A stretch of 64,000 nucleotides of DNA from Pedobacter namyangjuensis (GCF_003313325.1 NZ_QMHQ01000004.1:186001-250000), one strand, 5' to 3'. Positions 34,870-44,677 are shown, counted from the stretch's first letter. The notes: a model not told the origin generated them from the letters alone. Made by a program: numbers and translations.

Positions 34870-37224
34870 ATGTGGGTTAAACTCTCTAAAGCTATACTTC
34901 AAAACCGTATCGTTCTTATTATTTTCTTTTTGGTTGCCACGATTTTTATGGCTTACCATGCTAAAAACCTAAAGCTTTCTTACGCTGGAAGTAAAATTTT
35001 ACCACTTACGGATTCTGTTTTCGTAAAATACAATGCTTTTAAAAAGACGTTTGGCGAAGACGGAAGCATTATGGTTTTAGGTATTACCTCCCCAGATATT
35101 TACAAAAAAGACACCTATAACAAATGGGCGTTATTGTCTGAAGATATTCAAAAAATTAAAGGTATTAAAGGCGTTCTTTCTATCGGAAAATTATTCGAAT
35201 TGAGAAAAGATACCATTAATCAAAAGTTTATGGTTAGTCCTATCCCTGGAGGAGTGATTAAGAACAATGTAGCAATGGATTCGCTTAAAAACCTACTTCA
35301 AGCTCAGCCATTTTACGACGGACTATTAATAAACAAAAAAACAAATGCCACTTTAATGGCAATTACCTTCGACCAAAAAATATTAAATACGGCCGAAAGA
35401 AATCCAATATTAAAAGAAATTGAAGCAAAAGCCACAGCATTTGGCGAGCAAACAAACTTGCAGGTACACATGTCTGGCCTACCCTACATACGTACCGCTA
35501 CAAGCAAACTAGTGTCAAACGAGTTCGTACTATTTTTGGGTCTATCTATTTTAGTATCTGCACTTATCCTAGTCATTTTTTTTAGAAGTTTTTACGCTGT
35601 CTTCTTCCCTATTTTAGTTGTTATAATGGGCGTAATCTGGAGTATAGGAACTTTAGTTTTACTTGGCTACGAAATCACCATACTTACAGGTTTAATTCCA
35701 CCCCTTATTGTAATTATTGGTATACCCAACAGTATTTTATTACTAAACAAATACCATAACGAGCTTAAAAAGCATGGCGACAAACACAAAGCCTTAAGCG
35801 TAACTATAGAAAGAATTGCTGTTACTACCCTGATTGCAAATGTTACCGCCGCCATTGGTTTTGGCGTACTTTACTTTACGGGAAGCGAACTATTGATGCA
35901 GTTTGGCCTAGTAGCTGCTTTAAACGTTATGTTTACTTGGCTAATGTGCCTATGCTTGGTGCCAATTATTTTCAGTTATTTACCTATCCCTAAAGGAAAA
36001 ACAAATACCACACACGACCCAAATTTTCTTGATAAATTATTAGCTAAAACAGATGTTTTGGTGCAACAAAAAAGCACTGCAATTTATGTAGCAACGGCTA
36101 TTTTAACCATTGTTTCTATCGTCGGCATCTATAAAATAAACATTAATGGATATGTAGTTGACGACCTGCCAAAAAGCTCTCGGATTTTAACAGACCTTAA
36201 GTTTTTCGAGAAAAATTTCGAGGGGATTTTACCGCTTGAAATTAGCGTAGATACCAAGCGCAAAAATGGAGTTTTAAGCATTTCTACCCTGAACAAAATT
36301 GATAAAATGGAGCAGATGATTGCTGAATATCCGGAATTTTCTCGTTCTATCTCTTTAAACACAGGCTTAAAATATGCGTCGCAGGCATTTTACAATGGCG
36401 ATTCTGCCTTTTACAGACTTCCGACAGATATTGAGAAAAACTTTATCTTGATATATGCTGCAAATTCTGGCAAAGGCAATGGAAACATGTTAACCAACTT
36501 TGTAGACAAGGATAAGCAGACAGCAAGAATTAGCTTCCAGATGGCCGATGTTGGCTCGAAAAGACTTGACCAACTACTTTTAGAACTAAAACCGAGAATA
36601 GATTCTATTTTGAGTCCGAAAAGATTTAATGTTGAACTTACCGGATCAAGCATAATTTTTAGCAAAGGAACCGATTATTTATTAGAGCACCTTTTTGAAA
36701 GCATCGCTTTAGCAATTGTATTGATTTCGCTACTTCGCCTTGCGCAATTTAAGAGCTTAGGAATTATGTTTGTATCGCTATTACCAAACATTGTTCCGCT
36801 AATAATTACTGCCGGATTAATGGGCTTTTTCAATATCCCGCTAAAACCATCAACTATTTTAATTTTTACCATTGCATTCGGATTAGCATCAGATCAAACG
36901 ATCTATTTCTTAACCAGATATCAACAGGAATTGAGCCTTACTAATTATAGCGTAAGTCAGGTGGTTTCAGATACGATTAGAGAAACTGGCGTTAGTATGA
37001 CCCACATAGCCCTGATCTTATTTTTCGGCTTCGGAATATTCACTGCCTCAACTTTTGGCGGTACGGTTGTGCTCGGCTTGCTACTGTCGATTACTTTGAT
37101 TGTGGCTCTAGTATTTAACCTTACTTTACTACCTGCTTTAATGCTTTGGTTAGACAAAAAGAAAACACGCAAACTAATTTCGGCGGAGGAAGTTGCAAGA
37201 AACGCCGACAAAATAGACCATTAA
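34870..37224 (+). CDS. RND superfamily MMPL-type transporter
   Basis: 784 residues from ATG 34870 (two codons after an in-frame TTG). Twelve membrane helices in two blocks, each after a periplasmic loop: helix 1, loop, helices 2-6 with GYEITILTGLIPPLIVIIGI, then helix 7, loop, helices 8-12 with the acidic relay FGLASDQTIYFLTRYQQE. This is the hydrophobe/MMPL-like branch that moves lipids or sterol-like molecules. A partner gene is not present. The DUF4269 gene begins 6 nt after its stop. Confidence 0.9.
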   Translation: MWVKLSKAILQNRIVLIIFFLVATIFMAYHAKNLKLSYAGSKILPLTDSVFVKYNAFKKTFGEDGSIMVLGITSPDIYKKDTYNKWALLSEDIQKIKGIKGVLSIGKLFELRKDTINQKFMVSPIPGGVIKNNVAMDSLKNLLQAQPFYDGLLINKKTNATLMAITFDQKILNTAERNPILKEIEAKATAFGEQTNLQVHMSGLPYIRTATSKLVSNEFVLFLGLSILVSALILVIFFRSFYAVFFPILVVIMGVIWSIGTLVLLGYEITILTGLIPPLIVIIGIPNSILLLNKYHNELKKHGDKHKALSVTIERIAVTTLIANVTAAIGFGVLYFTGSELLMQFGLVAALNVMFTWLMCLCLVPIIFSYLPIPKGKTNTTHDPNFLDKLLAKTDVLVQQKSTAIYVATAILTIVSIVGIYKININGYVVDDLPKSSRILTDLKFFEKNFEGILPLEISVDTKRKNGVLSISTLNKIDKMEQMIAEYPEFSRSISLNTGLKYASQAFYNGDSAFYRLPTDIEKNFILIYAANSGKGNGNMLTNFVDKDKQTARISFQMADVGSKRLDQLLLELKPRIDSILSPKRFNVELTGSSIIFSKGTDYLLEHLFESIALAIVLISLLRLAQFKSLGIMFVSLLPNIVPLIITAGLMGFFNIPLKPSTILIFTIAFGLASDQTIYFLTRYQQELSLTNYSVSQVVSDTIRETGVSMTHIALILFFGFGIFTASTFGGTVVLGLLLSITLIVALVFNLTLLPALMLWLDKKKTRKLISAEEVARNADKIDH

Positions 37225-37230
37225 TTTTTG

Positions 37231-37758
37231 ATGATTGATTTTGGAAATATCCGCTATCTAAAAAATGGAAACGAAAGGCAAAAACGTGTATACGACGTTT
37301 TAATTAAACATCAAATTTTTGATATTTTAGTTGAATTTGACCCCATCCTAACCGGAACCTTTCCGATTGAGATAGACATACCCGGTAGCGATTTGGATAT
37401 TTGTTGTTATTTTAGAGACGCTGATGATTTTGCAGAGCTGATAAAAAAATCATTCTGTAAACACACCGATTTTCTGCTAAGCGAAACCTATTTTAACCAT
37501 CAAAAAACAATTATTGCAAACTTTAATGTAGAGGATTTTGAAATTGAGATTTTTGCACAAAACATTCCAACTAGAAACCAGAATGCATTTAGGCACATGC
37601 TAATTGAACATCAGATTTTGTTACAGAGGGGCGAAGAATTTAGGCGAGCCATAATTGATTTAAAACTCAAAGGCGAAAAAACCGAGCCGGCTTTTGCCAA
37701 GTTATTAGACTTAAAAGGAAATCCCTACCAAGCGATTTTGGATTACAACATCCATTAA
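37231..37758 (+). CDS. DUF4269 nucleotidyltransferase-like protein
   Basis: 175 residues from ATG 37231. IDIPGSDLDICC carries the GSxLDxx signature of the nucleotidyltransferase superfamily and FEIEIFAQ supplies a third acidic position; the whole length matches DUF4269. Such proteins often modify nucleic acids or small molecules, but the substrate is unknown. It probably shares a transcript with the MMPL transporter. Confidence 0.88.
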   Translation: MIDFGNIRYLKNGNERQKRVYDVLIKHQIFDILVEFDPILTGTFPIEIDIPGSDLDICCYFRDADDFAELIKKSFCKHTDFLLSETYFNHQKTIIANFNVEDFEIEIFAQNIPTRNQNAFRHMLIEHQILLQRGEEFRRAIIDLKLKGEKTEPAFAKLLDLKGNPYQAILDYNIH

Positions 37759-37793
37759 AGAACTTTTCGCTTTTAAATTGATATTAGGAGCTT

Positions 37794-37982
37794 TTAAGAA
37801 CTTTTTTTCTTCTTAAAAAGACTAAGCGCTACAAAAAACAATCCCACAAGTTCCAAAAGCATTGTAAGTAAAAGCAGACTAAACATCAGTATTTCGCTTA
37901 GGTTTCTTGCTAATACAGCTACCGGCATCAAAACTACCGCCGCAACCATAAAATAAACTCCTAATTTCAGTCTTTTTTCCAT
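37794..37982 (-). CDS. Small two-helix membrane protein
   Basis: 62 residues from ATG 37982 (MEKRLKLGVYFMVAAV); the longer frame starts with an unlikely polar stretch. Two hydrophobic helices (about 8-26 and 32-54) and a lysine-rich tail FKKKKSS. No family recognised. It is divergent from ileS with about 80 nt between. Confidence 0.6.
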   Translation of the reverse strand: MEKRLKLGVYFMVAAVVLMPVAVLARNLSEILMFSLLLLTMLLELVGLFFVALSLFKKKKSS

Positions 37983-38063
37983 AAAACAATTTCCCCACAA
38001 AACTACCATAATTCGTTCAAAAACCTTAGCTTTGCATCCTTTAATTTTGGAGATACTTGATTG

Positions 38064-41000
38064 ATGTATAGGGAATTTAAAACTTTAGAACTAGCAAAAA
38101 TAGGCAAAGAGATATTAGAATTTTGGAAAGCGGAAAACATCTTTGAAAAAAGCATTTCAACGCGTTCAAAAGCTAAGCCATTTACTTTTTACGAAGGACC
38201 GCCATCGGCAAACGGAATGCCTGGCATACACCACGTAATGGCTCGTGCTATTAAAGATATTTTTTGCCGTTACAAAACCCTAAAAGGATATCAAGTTAAG
38301 CGTAAAGGTGGTTGGGATACCCACGGCCTACCGATAGAACTTGCCGTTGAAAAAAAATTAGGCATAACCAAAGAAGATATTGGAAAGAAAATTTCTGTAG
38401 ATGCCTATAACGCAGCCTGTAAAGAAGAGGTAATGCGTTATACAGATGTTTGGAACGATCTTACCGAAAAAATGGGCTATTGGGTTGATTTGCAAAACCC
38501 TTATGTAACCTATCATAACGAATATATAGAAACCCTTTGGTGGATTTTAAAATCCTTTTACGAAAAAGGTTTATTGTACAAAGGCTATACCGTACAACCA
38601 TATTCGCCTGCAGCAGGTACAGGTTTAAGCTCGCACGAGTTAAACCAGCCTGGAACCTATCGCGATGTGAGCGATACGACAATTGTGGCACAATTTAAAG
38701 CCATACAAGATACTTTACCAGAGGCACTAAAGGCATTTGGCACTATCCACTTTTTAGCTTGGACAACCACGCCATGGACTTTACCAAGTAACACGGCTTT
38801 AACCGTTGGGCCAAAAATCGACTATGTTTTAGTAAGAACATTTAATCAGTATACTTTTGAGCCAGCGCAAGTTGTTTTGGCTAAAGCATTGGTTGGCAAA
38901 CAGTTTTCTGGCAAATATTTTTTAGCAGAAAATGATGATGATTTAACTAATTACAAAGCTGAAGACAAAAAAATTCCTTACCAAATATTAGCCGAATATA
39001 AAGGCGAGGATTTAGTAGGGATAAAATACGAACAATTGTTACCCTATGCGCTTCCTTACCAAAACCCAGAGAATGCTTTTAGAGTAATTGCTGGTGATTT
39101 TGTAACTACAGAAGATGGTACAGGTATAGTACACACCGCTCCTACTTTTGGTGCAGACGATGCTAGGGTTGCCAAGTTAGCTACGCCAGAAATCCCGCCA
39201 ATGTTGGTGTTGGATGATAAAGGTAACGCCGTTCCTTTGGTAGATTTGCAAGGAAAATTTATTGCTTCTTTGGGTGGCAACTACGGCGGAAAATATGTTA
39301 AAAACGAGTACTACGCAGATGGATTAGCTCCAGAGAAATCTGTTGATGTTGAAATTGCTATTCAGTTAAAAGAAGAAAATAAAGCTTTTAAAGTAGAAAA
39401 ATACGTCCACACCTACCCTCATTGCTGGCGTACAGACAAACCAGTTTTATATTATCCGTTGGACAGCTGGTTTATCAAAACTACCTCGGTTAAAGAAAAA
39501 ATGGTTGAGCTTAACAAAACCATTAACTGGAAACCAGAAGCAACCGGAACCGGTCGTTTTGGCAATTGGTTAGAGAACTTGGTTGATTGGAACTTATCTC
39601 GCTCTCGTTACTGGGGTACGCCATTACCAATCTGGCGCACAGCGGATGGTTTAGAAGAAAAATGCATTGGTTCTATAGCAGAGCTGAACGAAGAAATACA
39701 AAAAGCAGTTGATGCTGGATTTATGCCTGCGGGTTTCGAGCTAAAAGACATGCACCGCCCTTATGTTGATGATGTAATTTTAGTGTCGGCCAAAGGCGAA
39801 AAAATGACCCGCGAAGCAGACCTTATAGATGTTTGGTTTGATAGTGGCGCTATGCCTTATGCTCAATGGCACTTCCCTTTTGAAAATAAGGAAGAGTTCG
39901 AGAATGCTTATCCGGCAGATTTTATAGCCGAAGGTGTGGATCAAACTCGAGGTTGGTTCTTTACCTTACATGCTATAGCTGTAATGTTAAGCGAAAGTAG
40001 CGAAGAGATTAAAGCTATTAACAAACACGTAAATAACTTAGGCGTTGCTTATAAAAATGTGGTGTCTAATGGATTAGTGTTAGATAAAAACGGCAACAAA
40101 ATGTCTAAACGTTTGGGCAATGCGGTTGATCCTTTTAGCACGATTGACACCTACAGTGCCGATGCTACGCGTTGGTACATGATATCGAACGCATCACCTT
40201 GGGACAATTTAAAGTTTAGCTTAGACGGGTTGGATGAAGTACGCCGTAAATTCTTCGGAACGCTTTACAACACCTACTCTTTCTTCGCATTATATGCCAA
40301 CATAGATAAGTTTGAAATTGATTTAGATAATCAAACGCCTATTGCCAATCGTAGCGAATTAGACCGTTGGATTTTATCTTTATTGCAAACATTAATTAAA
40401 GAAGTTGACGAAAGTTACGAAGCTTACGAACCTACCAAAGCCGCTAGAGCAATACAAACTTTTGTTGACGAACATTTAAGTAATTGGTACATCCGCTTAT
40501 CTCGTCGCCGTTTTTGGAAGGGCGAAATGACGGAAGATAAAAAAGCTGCCTACGAAACGTTATTTACTTGCTTAACCAGCATTGCACAATTAATGAGCCC
40601 GGTAGCGCCATTTTTTGCCGATTGGTTATATCAAAATTTAGTTGATGCAAACCCGAAAGTGCATAGTGCAAAATCGGTGCATTTAACTATTTGGAACGAA
40701 GTTGACGAAACGTTAATCGACTACGATTTGAACGAACGTATGGAATTGGCTCAAAATATTTCTTCTATGGTATTATCATTAAGAAAGAAAATGAGCATAA
40801 ATGTTCGCCAGCCATTAGCAAAGGTTCTTATCCCGGTATTGGATGATAATTTCCAAGTTAAAGTTGAGTTGGTGAAAGATTTAATTTTATCGGAAACTAA
40901 TATCAAGGATATAGATTTTATCAAGGATACGGCTGGATTTATCAAAAAGAAAATCAAACCAAACTTTAAAGCCTTAGGCACAAAAGTTGGAAAGGATATG

Positions 41001-41459
41001 AAATTGGTAACAGAAGCAATTAATAAAATTACGCAAGAAGAACTAACTCAGTTTGAGAAAGAAGGCTCTTTCGCTATACGCGATACCCAATATGAAATCT
41101 CGTTAACTGATGTAGAAATTATTGCTGAGGATATTCCGGGGTGGCAAGTAACCAATTTGGGGAGTTTAACTGTTGCGCTAGACGTAACTATAACTAACGA
41201 ATTGAAACAAGAAGGCTTATCGCGTGAGCTGATTAATCGCATTCAGAACTTAAGAAAGGAATTGAATTTCGAAGTAACAGATCGCATTACCATAAGTTTA
41301 CAAGAAGATAACCTAATTGCTCCGGCAGTGCTGGCTAACAAAGCCTACATTTGCGCCGAAGTTTTAGCAGATGACATAAAATTCGAACAAAATATTAATA
41401 ACGCAAACCAAATCGTAATTGAAGATGTTGAACTACAGATTTTAATTGCCAAACACTAA
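38064..41459 (+). CDS. ileS: Isoleucyl-tRNA synthetase, IleRS2-like with GXHH motif
   Basis: 1131 residues, longer than the usual about 930-residue bacterial type and typical of the eukaryote-like IleRS2 class. The HIGH signature is replaced by GIHH (residues 54-57, in PPSANGMPGIHH); the KMSKR loop is intact at residues 679-683 and the editing domain motif TTPWTLPSNTALT is present. It charges tRNA-Ile with isoleucine. A -7 box TAGCTTTG is at 38027-38034. The dksA-like gene begins 6 nt after the stop. The motif swap is discussed in findings. Confidence 0.96.
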   Translation: MYREFKTLELAKIGKEILEFWKAENIFEKSISTRSKAKPFTFYEGPPSANGMPGIHHVMARAIKDIFCRYKTLKGYQVKRKGGWDTHGLPIELAVEKKLGITKEDIGKKISVDAYNAACKEEVMRYTDVWNDLTEKMGYWVDLQNPYVTYHNEYIETLWWILKSFYEKGLLYKGYTVQPYSPAAGTGLSSHELNQPGTYRDVSDTTIVAQFKAIQDTLPEALKAFGTIHFLAWTTTPWTLPSNTALTVGPKIDYVLVRTFNQYTFEPAQVVLAKALVGKQFSGKYFLAENDDDLTNYKAEDKKIPYQILAEYKGEDLVGIKYEQLLPYALPYQNPENAFRVIAGDFVTTEDGTGIVHTAPTFGADDARVAKLATPEIPPMLVLDDKGNAVPLVDLQGKFIASLGGNYGGKYVKNEYYADGLAPEKSVDVEIAIQLKEENKAFKVEKYVHTYPHCWRTDKPVLYYPLDSWFIKTTSVKEKMVELNKTINWKPEATGTGRFGNWLENLVDWNLSRSRYWGTPLPIWRTADGLEEKCIGSIAELNEEIQKAVDAGFMPAGFELKDMHRPYVDDVILVSAKGEKMTREADLIDVWFDSGAMPYAQWHFPFENKEEFENAYPADFIAEGVDQTRGWFFTLHAIAVMLSESSEEIKAINKHVNNLGVAYKNVVSNGLVLDKNGNKMSKRLGNAVDPFSTIDTYSADATRWYMISNASPWDNLKFSLDGLDEVRRKFFGTLYNTYSFFALYANIDKFEIDLDNQTPIANRSELDRWILSLLQTLIKEVDESYEAYEPTKAARAIQTFVDEHLSNWYIRLSRRRFWKGEMTEDKKAAYETLFTCLTSIAQLMSPVAPFFADWLYQNLVDANPKVHSAKSVHLTIWNEVDETLIDYDLNERMELAQNISSMVLSLRKKMSINVRQPLAKVLIPVLDDNFQVKVELVKDLILSETNIKDIDFIKDTAGFIKKKIKPNFKALGTKVGKDMKLVTEAINKITQEELTQFEKEGSFAIRDTQYEISLTDVEIIAEDIPGWQVTNLGSLTVALDVTITNELKQEGLSRELINRIQNLRKELNFEVTDRITISLQEDNLIAPAVLANKAYICAEVLADDIKFEQNINNANQIVIEDVELQILIAKH

Positions 41460-41465
41460 ATTATT

Positions 41466-41849
41466 ATGGAAAAAACTGAGAAAACCCGCTATTCTGATAG
41501 CGAATTACAAGAGTTTAAAGAGCTAATCCAAGGAAAACTAAAAAGTTCAAGAGAAGAGTTTTTATCACTTACTTCATCATTAAGTAGCCCAAATTCCCAT
41601 GGCACGGAAGATACTTCTGGTGCATATAAAACATTAGAAGATGGTTCTGCAACACTAGAGAAAGAACAAATTAACCAGTTGGCTGCCCGTCAGAAAAAAT
41701 TTATCGACAACCTAGAGGCAGCTCTAGTGCGAATTGAAAATAAAACTTACGGCATTTGCAGAGAAACAGGGAAATTGATCCAAAAAGAACGCTTAATGGC
41801 TGTGCCACATGCAACATTAAGTATGGAAGCAAAACTTAAACAAGGTTAA
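41466..41849 (+). CDS. TraR/DksA-family protein without full zinc cysteine set
   Basis: 127 residues with an N-terminal coiled coil and the C-terminal motif GICRETGKLIQKERLMAVPHATLSMEAK. In DksA four cysteines hold zinc; here only one (Cys in GICRETG) remains, a state common in Bacteroidota members. Conserved acidic coiled-coil tip residues point to binding in the RNA polymerase secondary channel. Its stop overlaps the lspA start by one base (ATGA-type coupling), so it belongs to an ileS-dksA-lspA transcript. Confidence 0.9.
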   Translation: MEKTEKTRYSDSELQEFKELIQGKLKSSREEFLSLTSSLSSPNSHGTEDTSGAYKTLEDGSATLEKEQINQLAARQKKFIDNLEAALVRIENKTYGICRETGKLIQKERLMAVPHATLSMEAKLKQG

Positions 41850-42451
41850 TGAAAGGCTATACAAAACCCTTACTACTTATATTCTTTGTACTACTTGCCG
41901 ATCAAGTTTCTAAAACTTGGGTAAAAACCAATATGTACTTAGGCCAAGAATTTAAAATAATTGGCGATTGGTTTATTATCCATTTTACAGAAAACAATGG
42001 AATGGCCTTTGGTTTGGAGTTTGGTGGCGAATTCGGGAAACTTGCACTTTCGCTTTTTAGGGTAATTGCAGTGGCTGGTATCGCCTACGGCTTACACTAC
42101 CTTATTAAACGCCATTATCATCGCGGTTTAATATTAAACGTTGCATTAATATTTGCTGGGGCTTTAGGCAACATTATAGATTCTGTTTTTTATGGCGTAA
42201 TCTATAAATACGAAACTTTGTTTCATGGCAGGGTGGTAGATATGCTTTATTTTCCAATTATTAAAGGCACTTTCCCAACTTGGTTCCCATTTTGGGCAAA
42301 CGAACCTTTTGAGTTTTTTAGGCCCGTTTTTAATTTGGCCGACGCTGCAATTTCAGTTGGCGTTATAGCTATATTAATCTTCCAAAAAACTTATTTTAAA
42401 GAAGAGGTTAACGACGAAATTGGAATTAACAACGAAACTGTTGAAGATTAA
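41849..42451 (+). CDS. lspA: Lipoprotein signal peptidase (first copy)
   Basis: 200 residues, longer than E. coli LspA (164). Four membrane helices; catalytic Asp in GNIIDSVFYG and FNLADAAISVG, and the lipid-binding FTENNGMAFGL motif near the start. It cleaves the signal peptide ahead of the lipidated Cys of prolipoproteins. It overlaps the dksA-like gene by one base and ends 20 nt before a strong terminator. A second lspA lies at 50276-50770. Confidence 0.94.
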   Translation: MKGYTKPLLLIFFVLLADQVSKTWVKTNMYLGQEFKIIGDWFIIHFTENNGMAFGLEFGGEFGKLALSLFRVIAVAGIAYGLHYLIKRHYHRGLILNVALIFAGALGNIIDSVFYGVIYKYETLFHGRVVDMLYFPIIKGTFPTWFPFWANEPFEFFRPVFNLADAAISVGVIAILIFQKTYFKEEVNDEIGINNETVED

Positions 42452-42471
42452 CAATAAACATAAATTCATTT

Positions 42472-42507
42472 AAAAAAAGCCTGCGAATAAACTCGCAGGC
42501 TTTTTTT
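42472..42507 (+). terminator. Terminator of ileS-dksA-lspA
   Basis: GCCTGCGA (42479-42486) pairs with TCGCAGGC (42493-42500), then seven T. The T-run overlaps the first base of the -7 box of the next gene. Confidence 0.9.
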
Positions 42508-42514
42508 ATATTTG
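42507..42514 (+). promoter_or_regulatory. -7 promoter box directly behind a terminator
   Basis: TATATTTG at 42507-42514, 23 nt before the DUF1080 ATG. The expected -33 site falls inside the terminator stem and is not TTTG. Terminator and promoter therefore share DNA. Confidence 0.5.
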
Positions 42515-42536
42515 AATAAAGCCCTATATAAATTAC

Positions 42537-43220
42537 ATGAAAAAAATCTCCTTACTCACAACCTTAATTTTTCTTTTTTTCGTTACGGTAACCATGGCGC
42601 AAAAAAGCCTTTTTGATGGTAAAACGCTTAAAGGTTGGCACAGCGATGTTCCTGCAAAAGATAAAGACGCAAAAACTCCTGATGCTTTTATTGTGCGCAA
42701 TGGATTACTGGTTAGTTTAGGCGAACCTAGAGGCCATCTTATTACCGATGCGATTTACGAGAATTATAGATTAGAGGTGGCATATCGCTTTGCGGGAAAA
42801 CCTGGAAACTGTGGTGTTTTGGTACATGCTTCCAAACCTAGAGCGCTGTATGAGATGTTTCCGAAATCTTTAGAAGTACAAATGCAACATAAGGATGCAG
42901 GAGATTTCTGGTGTATTGACGAAGACATTGCTGTGCCAGATATGGAAACAAGGCGTGGACCAAAAGAAACTTGGGGAACTGTTGCAGGTAAATCTCGTAG
43001 AATAAAAAACTTAACAGACGACAGTGAAAAGCCACTTGGCGAATGGAATACAATGATTATAGAATGCTATAAAAATTCAGTTAAAGTATGGGTTAATGGC
43101 ATCTTAGTAAACGAAGGTACTAATTGCACTGCTGATAAGGGACAGATAGCTTTACAAGCAGAAGGTGCTGAGGTTGAGTTTAAAAAACTAATGCTGAAAA
43201 AAATTAAAAAGTTGAGCTAA
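42537..43220 (+). CDS. DUF1080 (3-keto-disaccharide hydrolase-like) secreted protein
   Basis: 227 residues with a signal peptide ending TMAQ. SLFDGKTLKGWH is the standard opening of DUF1080 (concanavalin-like fold), followed by YRFAGKPGNCGVLVH and EMFPKSLEVQMQHKD, matching the family. Relatives cleave 3-keto-glycosides or bind glycans. It begins a plus-strand run of exported and cytosolic genes; the acetyltransferase starts 10 nt later. Confidence 0.92.
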   Translation: MKKISLLTTLIFLFFVTVTMAQKSLFDGKTLKGWHSDVPAKDKDAKTPDAFIVRNGLLVSLGEPRGHLITDAIYENYRLEVAYRFAGKPGNCGVLVHASKPRALYEMFPKSLEVQMQHKDAGDFWCIDEDIAVPDMETRRGPKETWGTVAGKSRRIKNLTDDSEKPLGEWNTMIIECYKNSVKVWVNGILVNEGTNCTADKGQIALQAEGAEVEFKKLMLKKIKKLS

Positions 43221-43230
43221 AAACACCGAA

Positions 43231-43779
43231 ATGAAATTTGATATACAGCCTACACTTGAAAATGAAACAGTAAAACTCGTTCCTTTAGCTAAAGATGATT
43301 TTGAGCTTTTATTCAACGTGGCATCAGATCCGCTGATTTGGGAACAACATCCAAATAAAAATCGTTACCAAAGAGAAGTATTTAAGAATTTCTTTGAGGG
43401 AGCACTTGAATCTAAGGGTGCTTTTATTATTTACGAGCAAACCACAAATAAAGTTGTAGGAAGTTCTCGTTATTATGATTACGACCCAATAACCAACTCG
43501 ATATTTGTTGGCTATACCTTTATTGCGAGAGAATTTTGGGGAACACAAGTTAATGCCGCGATAAAAAAGCTGATGTTCGATTATGCTTTTGAGCATGTAG
43601 AAAAAGTTTTGCTTCATATTGGCGCAACAAATTTCAGATCGCAAAAAGCAATAGAAAAAATGGGTGCCAAAAAAGTTGATGAACAAGAAGTTGCTTACTA
43701 CGGAGAGCCAAATCGGTTAAACTTCGTCTATCAGGTAACTAACGATGAATGGTATAAAAGAGCAACCGCAACTCAATAA
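43231..43779 (+). CDS. GNAT family N-acetyltransferase
   Basis: 182 residues with the RimJ/RimL-like GNAT layout: KLVPLAKDDFELLFNV, the YTFIAREFWGTQVNAAIKKL helix-loop that binds acetyl-CoA, and GATNFRSQKAIEKMGAKKV. Target amine unknown. It is 10 nt from the DUF1080 gene and precedes the SIMPL gene by 130 nt. Confidence 0.9.
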   Translation: MKFDIQPTLENETVKLVPLAKDDFELLFNVASDPLIWEQHPNKNRYQREVFKNFFEGALESKGAFIIYEQTTNKVVGSSRYYDYDPITNSIFVGYTFIAREFWGTQVNAAIKKLMFDYAFEHVEKVLLHIGATNFRSQKAIEKMGAKKVDEQEVAYYGEPNRLNFVYQVTNDEWYKRATATQ

Positions 43780-43909
43780 ATTCAACACAAATTAATCTAT
43801 TGATAAACTGCTCTTTAGCCATGTGTTTAGTACAAATAAAAAATAGGCTATGGAATTGGTACGATTTTTACATCTGATTTGTAAACACACACAAATAAAA
43901 TTAATAGAA

Positions 43910-44602
43910 ATGAAAAAGTTATTAGCCCTTGCTTTCGTAGCAATATTAAGTTTAAACTCATTTGCTCAGACTGCAGATTTAAGAAAAAAAATTCACGTAA
44001 GCGGTAGTGCGGAAACAGAAGTAACTCCAGATATTATCTATATCGGTATTTCTTTAAAAGAATATTTTAAAGACAATAACTCGAAGAAAAAAGTAGACAT
44101 TACCACTCTTGAGACTCAATTGTATAATGCTGTTCTAAAAGCTGGCATAGCTAAAGAAGATTTAATGGTAAACAATGTATCTAGCTATAACTACGCCACA
44201 GAGAAAAAGAAAAATCCTGATTTTTTAGCTAGCAAACAATACCGTTTAAAAGTTGCCGACCTAAACAAGTTTAACGCAATTTTAGAAAGTTTAGATGCGA
44301 AAGGCGTAGCAAACACAAATGTAGAAAGTTATGACTACAGCAAAATTGAAAGCCTTAAAAAAGACTTAAAGATTAAAGCTCTTTTAGCTGCTAAAGAAAA
44401 AGCTACCTATATGGTTACCGCTTTGGGAGAAAAAATTGGTGGTGTAATTGAAATACAAGATGGTGGCGACAATATGATACAGCCTATGTATAGAAACTAT
44501 GCAATGAAAGCTGAAATGGCTGATGCGAGCGCTGCACCCGAGCTGGATTTTAAAAAAATAAAATTGAATTTTACAGTAAACGTGGTATTTGAGATCAAAT
44601 AA
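43910..44602 (+). CDS. SIMPL domain periplasmic protein
   Basis: 230 residues from ATG 43910, giving a signal peptide MKKLLALAFVAILSLNSFAQ; the frame from 43850 would bury it. Motifs IHVSGSAETEVTPDIIYIGI and AKEKATYMVTALGEKIGGV are those of SIMPL (DUF541). Relatives form periplasmic oligomers of unknown role. A strong terminator follows. Confidence 0.92.
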   Translation: MKKLLALAFVAILSLNSFAQTADLRKKIHVSGSAETEVTPDIIYIGISLKEYFKDNNSKKKVDITTLETQLYNAVLKAGIAKEDLMVNNVSSYNYATEKKKNPDFLASKQYRLKVADLNKFNAILESLDAKGVANTNVESYDYSKIESLKKDLKIKALLAAKEKATYMVTALGEKIGGVIEIQDGGDNMIQPMYRNYAMKAEMADASAAPELDFKKIKLNFTVNVVFEIK

Positions 44603-44631
44603 CCTGAAAACCTCTAAATTTTAGCATTTTT

Positions 44632-44666
44632 AAAACCTACCATAAGTTTTTTGGTAGGTTTTTTGT
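44632..44666 (+). terminator. Terminator after the SIMPL gene
   Basis: AAAACCTACC (44632-44641) pairs with GGTAGGTTTT (44653-44662), loop 11 nt, followed by T-rich sequence. Confidence 0.85.
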
Positions 44667-44677
44667 TTGTAAGTTAA

